Assembly (NCBI GenBank): GCA_002480525.1
Contig: DLCH01000078.1
Span: 132,821-196,820, forward strand
Reading direction: 5' to 3'
Source: Gammaproteobacteria bacterium UBA7803
Lineage (GTDB): Bacteria > Pseudomonadota > Gammaproteobacteria > Pseudomonadales > Azotimanducaceae
DNA: 64,000 nt
The notes under the pieces were generated by a model, which did no database searches, had not been told where the DNA came from, and saw only the letters and a program-made list of their open reading frames with translations. Position 1 is the first letter of the stretch. Every line of letters begins with the position of its first letter. This document shows positions 59,648-64,000 of this stretch, in pieces. The position numbers and the translations under genes are program-made.

Positions 59648-61531
59648 ATGGCGTGGCTGGCGGCGCTGATGCTACTGGCGGCGGCCCTGCTGGCCGCCTG
59701 GCCCGGCCATGCGGCTCAGGGCTCGGCCCTGGACAAGTGGCTCCAGGAAGAGGCCGACTTCCTGCCGGTGGACGAAGCCTTCCGCCTCACCACGGAGGTG
59801 GGCGCGGACGGCGCCGTGCTGGTGCGCTGGGAAATGCCCGACGGCTACTACCTGTACCGTCACCGCTTCGATTTCATGACCCGGCCCATCGAGGGCGAGC
59901 GCACCACCGACGTGGTCCTCGGCGAGCCGGAGATTCCGCCGGGCAAGCGCAAGATCGACGAGTACTTCGGCGAGGTCGAGGTCTACTACCACGAAGCCCA
60001 GGCCCGGGTGCCGGTGAAGTCCGGCGCCGGCCCGGTGGAAGTGGGCATCAGCTATCAGGGCTGCGCCGACGCGGGCCTGTGCTATCCGCCCGAGACCAAG
60101 TGGATCGCCTTCAACCTGGGCAGCGCGGACGGCGCCGGCGGCGGAACGCCCGCGGCCGCGGCGGCGGGCTCGGGCAGCGGCGTGCCCGCCACCGAGGAGC
60201 AGGCGCTGGCCTCGGTGCTGGCCGACGGCAGCCTGCTGACCGCGCTGCTGCTGTTCTTCCTCGGCGGTGTCGGCCTCGCCTTCACTCCCTGCGTGCTGCC
60301 CATGGTGCCGATCCTGTCGAGCATCATCGTCGGCCAGTCCGACGACATCACCCGGCGGCGGGCCTTCACCCTGTCGCTCGCCTACGTGCTCGGCATGGCG
60401 TTCACCTACGCCGCCCTCGGCACCGTCGTGGGCCTGTTCGGCGCCAGCCTGAACCTGCAGGCGATGCTGCAGTCGCCGCCGGTGCTGGTGTTCTTCGCCG
60501 GGGTGTTCGTGCTGCTGTCGCTGTCCATGTTCGGCTTCTACGAGCTGCAGCTCCCCCAGCGCTGGCAGAACGCGCTGAACGACGTCGGCAACAAGGTCGG
60601 CGGCGGCAAGCACTTCGGCGTGCTGGTCATGGGCTCCCTCTCCGCGCTGGTGGTGTCGCCCTGCGTGTCGGCGCCGCTGGCTGGCGCGCTCATCTATCTG
60701 AGCACCACCGGCGATGCGCTGCTCGGCGGCGGCGCGCTGCTGACCCTCGGCCTCGGCATGGGCGTTCCCCTGCTGGTGATCGGCGCCAGCGGCGGGCATC
60801 TGCTGCCCCGGGCGGGCGCCTGGATGAACGGCGTGAAGGCCGTCTTCGGCGTGGGCCTGCTGGCGGTGGCCGTGTGGCTGCTGGAGCGCGTGGTGCCCGC
60901 ATCGGTGACGTTGGCCCTGTGGGCAGCCCTCGCCATCGGCAGCGGCGTCTACCTCGGCGCCCTGGACTTCTCGCCCCGGCAGGGCTGGCAGCAGCTCTGG
61001 AAGGCCGGCGGCGCGTTCGGCTTCATCTACGGCGTGCTGCTGCTGATCGGCGCGGCCAGCGGCGCCGAGGATCCGCTGAAGCCGCTGGGCGGGCTCGGGG
61101 TCGCTGCGCGCGGCGGCGAGGCCGAGGTCCGGCGGGAGGAAGCCGAGTGGCATGCGGTGTCGAATCTGGCGGACCTGGAGGCGGAGCTGGCCAAGGCGGG
61201 GGCCGAGGGCCGGATGGCCATGCTCGACCTGTATGCCGACTGGTGCATCTCCTGCAAGGTGATGGAGCGCAACGTGTTCCCCCGTCCGGAGGTGGACAGC
61301 CGGCTGCGGCAGTTCCGGCTGCTGCGGGCCGACGTCACCGAGAACGATGCCGAGGACAAGGCGCTGATGAACCGCTTCGGCCTGTTCGGGCCGCCGAGCC
61401 TGGTGTTCTTCTCCGTCGACGGCCGGGAGCTGTCCGACGTGCGGGTCCAGGGCGAGGTGGGCGCCGAGCGCCTGGCCAGCCATCTCGAGGCCGTGCTGCA
61501 GCGCGACGCTGATCAGATCGCGAGCCTCTGA
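59648..61531 (+). CDS. dsbD: Thiol:disulfide interchange protein DsbD
   Basis: About 627 residues: signal peptide (MAWLAALML to GHAA), N-terminal immunoglobulin-like domain with the cysteine pair CADAGLC, eight-helix membrane domain with the reactive cysteines FTPCVLP and SPCVSAP, and a C-terminal thioredoxin domain with WCISC. It moves electrons from cytoplasmic thioredoxin to periplasmic DsbC and CcmG-like proteins. The frame opens 34 codons earlier at a GTG (59546), but the ATG chosen gives the cleaner signal peptide. A candidate TATAGT -10 is at 59442-59447. Confidence 0.92.
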   Translation: MAWLAALMLLAAALLAAWPGHAAQGSALDKWLQEEADFLPVDEAFRLTTEVGADGAVLVRWEMPDGYYLYRHRFDFMTRPIEGERTTDVVLGEPEIPPGKRKIDEYFGEVEVYYHEAQARVPVKSGAGPVEVGISYQGCADAGLCYPPETKWIAFNLGSADGAGGGTPAAAAAGSGSGVPATEEQALASVLADGSLLTALLLFFLGGVGLAFTPCVLPMVPILSSIIVGQSDDITRRRAFTLSLAYVLGMAFTYAALGTVVGLFGASLNLQAMLQSPPVLVFFAGVFVLLSLSMFGFYELQLPQRWQNALNDVGNKVGGGKHFGVLVMGSLSALVVSPCVSAPLAGALIYLSTTGDALLGGGALLTLGLGMGVPLLVIGASGGHLLPRAGAWMNGVKAVFGVGLLAVAVWLLERVVPASVTLALWAALAIGSGVYLGALDFSPRQGWQQLWKAGGAFGFIYGVLLLIGAASGAEDPLKPLGGLGVAARGGEAEVRREEAEWHAVSNLADLEAELAKAGAEGRMAMLDLYADWCISCKVMERNVFPRPEVDSRLRQFRLLRADVTENDAEDKALMNRFGLFGPPSLVFFSVDGRELSDVRVQGEVGAERLASHLEAVLQRDADQIASL

Positions 61532-61546
61532 GCCCGGCCCGACCCG

Positions 61547-61565
61547 GGCGCCGCCGCGCGGCGCC
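61547..61565. terminator. Hairpin between dsbD and aroQ
   Basis: GGCGCCGC/GCGGCGCC with a 3-base loop immediately after the dsbD stop. It is a strong GC hairpin without a U-tract, so it may be a partial terminator separating dsbD from the aroQ-accB-prmA unit. Confidence 0.4.
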
Positions 61566-61619
61566 TGACGATCCGTCCCCGGTTCTGGCAGAATTCGCGG
61601 ATTCTGCGGGAGAACCGCC

Positions 61620-62063
61620 ATGGCGCGTCTGCTGGTCCTGCACGGACCGAACCTGAATCTGCTCGGCACCCGTGAGCCCGAGGTGTACGGCTACGACACC
61701 CTGGCCGACATCGATGCCCGGCTGAAGGCGCTGGTGACCGGTGCCGGCCACCAGCTCGACAGTCTTCAGAGCAATGCCGAGCACGAGCTGGTGGACCGCA
61801 TCCACCGGGCCCGGGACGAGGGCGTCGCCTTCATCGTGTTCAATCCCGGTGCCTTCACCCACACCAGCATCGCCCTGCGCGACGCGCTGCTCGGCGTGTC
61901 GATACCGTTCATCGAGGTGCATCTGTCGAACGTGCACGGCCGGGAGGCGTTCCGCCGCCAGTCCTTTCTGAGCGACGTGGCGGTCGGCGTGATCACCGGC
62001 CTCGGGGCCAAGGGCTACGAGCTGGCCCTGCAGGCTGCCATCGCCCGGGTGGACAACGGCTGA
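61620..62063 (+). CDS. aroQ: Type II 3-dehydroquinate dehydratase
   Basis: 147-residue AroQ; dodecameric type II dehydroquinase of the shikimate pathway. N-terminal HGPNLNLLGTREPE with the adjacent catalytic tyrosine VYGYDT, NPGAFTHTSIALRDAL, and EVHLSNVHGREAFR containing the catalytic His. Standard length. First of the aroQ-accB-prmA block with 8 bases to accB. Confidence 0.96.
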   Translation: MARLLVLHGPNLNLLGTREPEVYGYDTLADIDARLKALVTGAGHQLDSLQSNAEHELVDRIHRARDEGVAFIVFNPGAFTHTSIALRDALLGVSIPFIEVHLSNVHGREAFRRQSFLSDVAVGVITGLGAKGYELALQAAIARVDNG

Positions 62064-62071
62064 GGTGGCCC

Positions 62072-62473
62072 ATGGACCATGACGGCATCAGGGCGCTGGT
62101 CGCGCTCATGGAGGAATGCGGACTGGCCGAGCTGGAGCTCGGCGAGGGCCCCGGGCGGGTACGCCTGGTGCGTGCCGGCGCCGGGCCCGCCGCCGCCGCT
62201 GCGGAGCCGCCGGCCCGACGCGCGCCGGGAGCGGAGCAGGGGCGCGCGGTGCGGGCACCCATGGCGGGTACGTTCTACGCCGCGCCGGAGCCCGGGGCGG
62301 AGCCCTTCGTCGAGGTGGGCGCCGCGGTGTCCGGCGGGGCGGTGCTGTGCATCATCGAGAGCATGAAGATGATGAACGAGATCAAGGCCGACGCCGGCGG
62401 CGAGATTCTCGACGTGTGCGTCGCCAACGGCCAGCCGGTGAACGCCGGCGACGTGCTGTTCCGCATCGGCTGA
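62072..62473 (+). CDS. accB: Biotin carboxyl carrier protein of acetyl-CoA carboxylase
   Basis: 133-residue BCCP; N-terminal helical segment, an Ala/Pro linker, then the biotinyl domain with AGTFYAAPEPG and the biotin-attachment ESMKMMNEI near residue 97. It carries CO2 in acetyl-CoA carboxylase for fatty-acid synthesis. It is followed by prmA after 3 bases, while the usual downstream partner accC (biotin carboxylase) is absent from this window. Confidence 0.95.
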   Translation: MDHDGIRALVALMEECGLAELELGEGPGRVRLVRAGAGPAAAAAEPPARRAPGAEQGRAVRAPMAGTFYAAPEPGAEPFVEVGAAVSGGAVLCIIESMKMMNEIKADAGGEILDVCVANGQPVNAGDVLFRIG

Positions 62474-62476
62474 CCG

Positions 62477-63406
62477 GTGTCCTGGCTCAAGCTCACCGTC
62501 GGCGTGTCCCGGGAATCCGCCGACGCCGTCAGCGACCGGCTGTCGGAGATGGGGGCCGCGGCGGTCACGCTCACCTCGGACACGGCCGGCCCGGACGGCG
62601 AAGAGGTGCTGCTCGAGCCCCTGCCCGGTGAGCAGCCGCTGTGGCGCGAGATCGTGCTCGAAGCGCTGCTGCCGCCCGACACCGCCATCGCCGCGCTGCG
62701 GGACGCCGTGGAAGCCTGCGGCGGCCGCCTGCTGGACGCCGGATTCCTCGCCGAGGACGACTGGCTCAGCCGCTGGCGCGCCCACGCCGTGCGGGCGTGC
62801 TTCGCGGGGCGGCTGTGGCTGATGCCGCGGGACGAGCCGTTCGAGGCGCCTCCCGGCGCCGACCCGGTGGTGCTCCGGCTCGACCCCGGGCTGGCCTTCG
62901 GATCGGGTTCCCATCCCACCACCCGGCTGTGCCTGGAGGGGCTCGCCGGCCTGGACCTGCGCGGCTGCCGGGTACTGGACTACGGCTGCGGCTCGGGCGT
63001 GCTCGGCGTGGCGGCGGCGCTGCTGGGCGCCGCCGAGGTGGTGGCGGTGGATCACGATCCCCAGGCCCTGTTAGCGACCCGGGACAACGCGGCCTACAAT
63101 CAACTGGACGACGGTCGGCTCGCCGCCGTACTGCCGGAGGACCTCGCGCCTCCCGGCACGCCGCCCCGGACGGGGCGGATCGGCGGGACGTTCGACGTCG
63201 TGGTCGCGAACATCCTGGCGAATCCGCTGGTGGATCTGGCGCCGGAGCTGACGGCCCGGCTGCGCCCCGGAGACGGGCGGCTGATGCTGTCCGGGCTGCT
63301 GGCCGAACAGGCCGGGATGATCCGCGAGGCTTACACCGAGGTCGAGTTCGAGGCGCCGGTCGCGGAGGCGGAATGGATCCGCCTCGACGGTCGGCGCCGG
63401 GACTGA
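62477..63406 (+). CDS. prmA: Ribosomal protein L11 methyltransferase
   Basis: 309 residues, GTG start (MSWLKLTVGV). N-terminal L11-recognition domain, then a SAM-dependent methyltransferase with GSGSHPTTR, the SAM motif VLDYGCGSGVLGVAA, VDHDPQAL and NILANPL (the NPxP-type active-site segment). It trimethylates ribosomal protein L11. Length fits the family. Confidence 0.96.
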   Translation: MSWLKLTVGVSRESADAVSDRLSEMGAAAVTLTSDTAGPDGEEVLLEPLPGEQPLWREIVLEALLPPDTAIAALRDAVEACGGRLLDAGFLAEDDWLSRWRAHAVRACFAGRLWLMPRDEPFEAPPGADPVVLRLDPGLAFGSGSHPTTRLCLEGLAGLDLRGCRVLDYGCGSGVLGVAAALLGAAEVVAVDHDPQALLATRDNAAYNQLDDGRLAAVLPEDLAPPGTPPRTGRIGGTFDVVVANILANPLVDLAPELTARLRPGDGRLMLSGLLAEQAGMIREAYTEVEFEAPVAEAEWIRLDGRRRD

Positions 63407-63435
63407 CGCCTCGCGGCCGGCGTACCCGGAATCCG

Positions 63436-64000
63436 ATGGCACACATGGCCGAAGACGAGCTCGAACCCCTGATCACCGAGTGCCCGAGCTGCGGCACGCG
63501 CTTTCGCGTGACCGAAGCTCAGCTCCAGCGCGCCCGCGGCCGGGTGCGTTGCGGCGCCTGCCTGACCGTGTTCGACGGCGTGGAGCACCTGACCCTCGAG
63601 TCCGCGCGGGTCTACGCGGACGAGGATCAGGCGCGCCAGGACCTCGACGACATTCTCGACGAGCTCGCCGGCGGCCCGGCCGGCCAGGAGCCGGAGTCCG
63701 AGCCTCCCGGCGGCCGTCCCGCGGCCACCCTCGAGGAGGCTGCGCCGGTGGCGACGCCGCCGTTCCGCCCGGCGTACCGGGCGCCCATCTTCGCGGGCTT
63801 CGAGGACGCCGAGCCGCCAGCGGCGGAACCGGACATCGCGCGGACCTTCGAGATCGTTGGGGAAGCGCCCGCGGCGGATGAAGCGCCCGCGGCGGATAAA
63901 AAGTCCGCGGCCGATGAAAAGTCCGCGGCGGAGAAAGCGCCCGCGGCGGATAAAAAGTCCGCGGCGGATAAAAAGTCCGCGGCGGATGAAGCGCCCGCGG
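63436..64000 (+). CDS. Zinc-ribbon (MJ0042/DUF3426-type) protein, 3' partial
   Basis: Open to the right edge, 188 residues visible. Starts MAHMAEDELE with a zinc ribbon: CPSCGTRF then VRCGACLTVF (CxxC pairs) in residues 16-45. A long acidic Pro/Ala-rich region follows and ends in 18-base tandem repeats. In many gammaproteobacteria a gene of this kind follows prmA, with the DUF3426 membrane-anchored C-terminal domain expected further on. Function unknown; a role as a membrane-linked regulator is often assumed but is not shown here. Confidence 0.85.
   Translation, partial: MAHMAEDELEPLITECPSCGTRFRVTEAQLQRARGRVRCGACLTVFDGVEHLTLESARVYADEDQARQDLDDILDELAGGPAGQEPESEPPGGRPAATLEEAAPVATPPFRPAYRAPIFAGFEDAEPPAAEPDIARTFEIVGEAPAADEAPAADKKSAADEKSAAEKAPAADKKSAADKKSAADEAPA
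63862..64000 (+). repeat. 18-base in-frame tandem repeat
   Basis: Seven complete and one truncated 18-base units run to the window edge, reading EAPAAD, EAPAAD, KKSAAD, EKSAAE, KAPAAD, KKSAAD, KKSAAD, EAPA. The units are the same length with few substitutions and keep the frame, giving a lysine/glutamate/alanine-rich linker of variable length. Confidence 0.9.

Noticed and set aside
59672..61669. Long minus-strand open frame opposite dsbD
   Set aside because: His/Gln/Arg-rich antisense translation; dsbD on the plus strand has all expected cysteine motifs.

Overview
The window is very GC-rich, densely packed DNA with short gaps and many 4-base start/stop overlaps. It looks like a free-living gammaproteobacterium. 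The evidence is the aroQ-accB-prmA block followed by a zinc-ribbon gene, DsbD, a DUF2333 gene, Mpl, AceK, SrkA, Uup and SecF, together with a broad acyl-CoA and xenobiotic catabolic repertoire (five acyl-CoA dehydrogenases, hotdog proteins, an epoxide-hydrolase-like enzyme, a D-aminoacylase-like amidohydrolase, a GST). No rRNA, tRNA, CRISPR array, transposase or complete prophage was seen.

Layout. 1-4.5 kb: the end of an M20 amidohydrolase, then a leftward nadE / MBL hydrolase / DUF924 unit. 4.7-7.2 kb: two acyl-CoA dehydrogenases separated by a REP-type inverted repeat. 7.2-14.1 kb: MOSC protein, Ca2+/Na+ antiporter, a secF without secD beside it, and a leftward chain SDR / small membrane protein / aceK / HAD phosphatase. 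14.3-18.6 kb: an RND efflux operon whose membrane-fusion gene carries an in-frame stop. 18.6-27.6 kb: a hotdog/acyl-CoA dehydrogenase pair, a TauE-type permease, and a TetR-headed leftward operon of seven genes. 27.7-38.6 kb: uup, NUDIX, MBL, acyltransferase, srkA, comF, a tiny flagellar-rod-like protein, and two large paralogous acyl-CoA dehydrogenases.

38.6-44.8 kb is the most unusual region. Leftward, it encodes two small related acidic proteins, both beginning Met-Cys-Val, with a small two-helix membrane protein between them. Divergently, it encodes a 610-residue protein with a phage-Gp13-like (GNAT-type) N-terminus, a peptidase-less export ABC transporter and an HlyD-type adaptor. I read this as a candidate undescribed type I secretion / microcin-like system: substrate peptides, candidate immunity protein, candidate modifying enzyme and exporter. 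One substrate has a perfect six-glycine zipper.

44.8-49.2 kb: a leftward cyclase / methylthioribose-kinase-like / nucleoside hydrolase / SDR / lipoprotein unit. 49.5-57 kb: mpl, a PPi-type phosphofructokinase, a thioesterase, a GST and a membrane pyrophosphatase, with three more REP-type inverted repeats. 57-64 kb: DUF2333, copper chaperone and TPR lipoprotein genes, then rightward dsbD, aroQ, accB, prmA and a zinc-ribbon protein running off the end in an 18-base tandem repeat. The accC gene normally found between accB and prmA is missing here.
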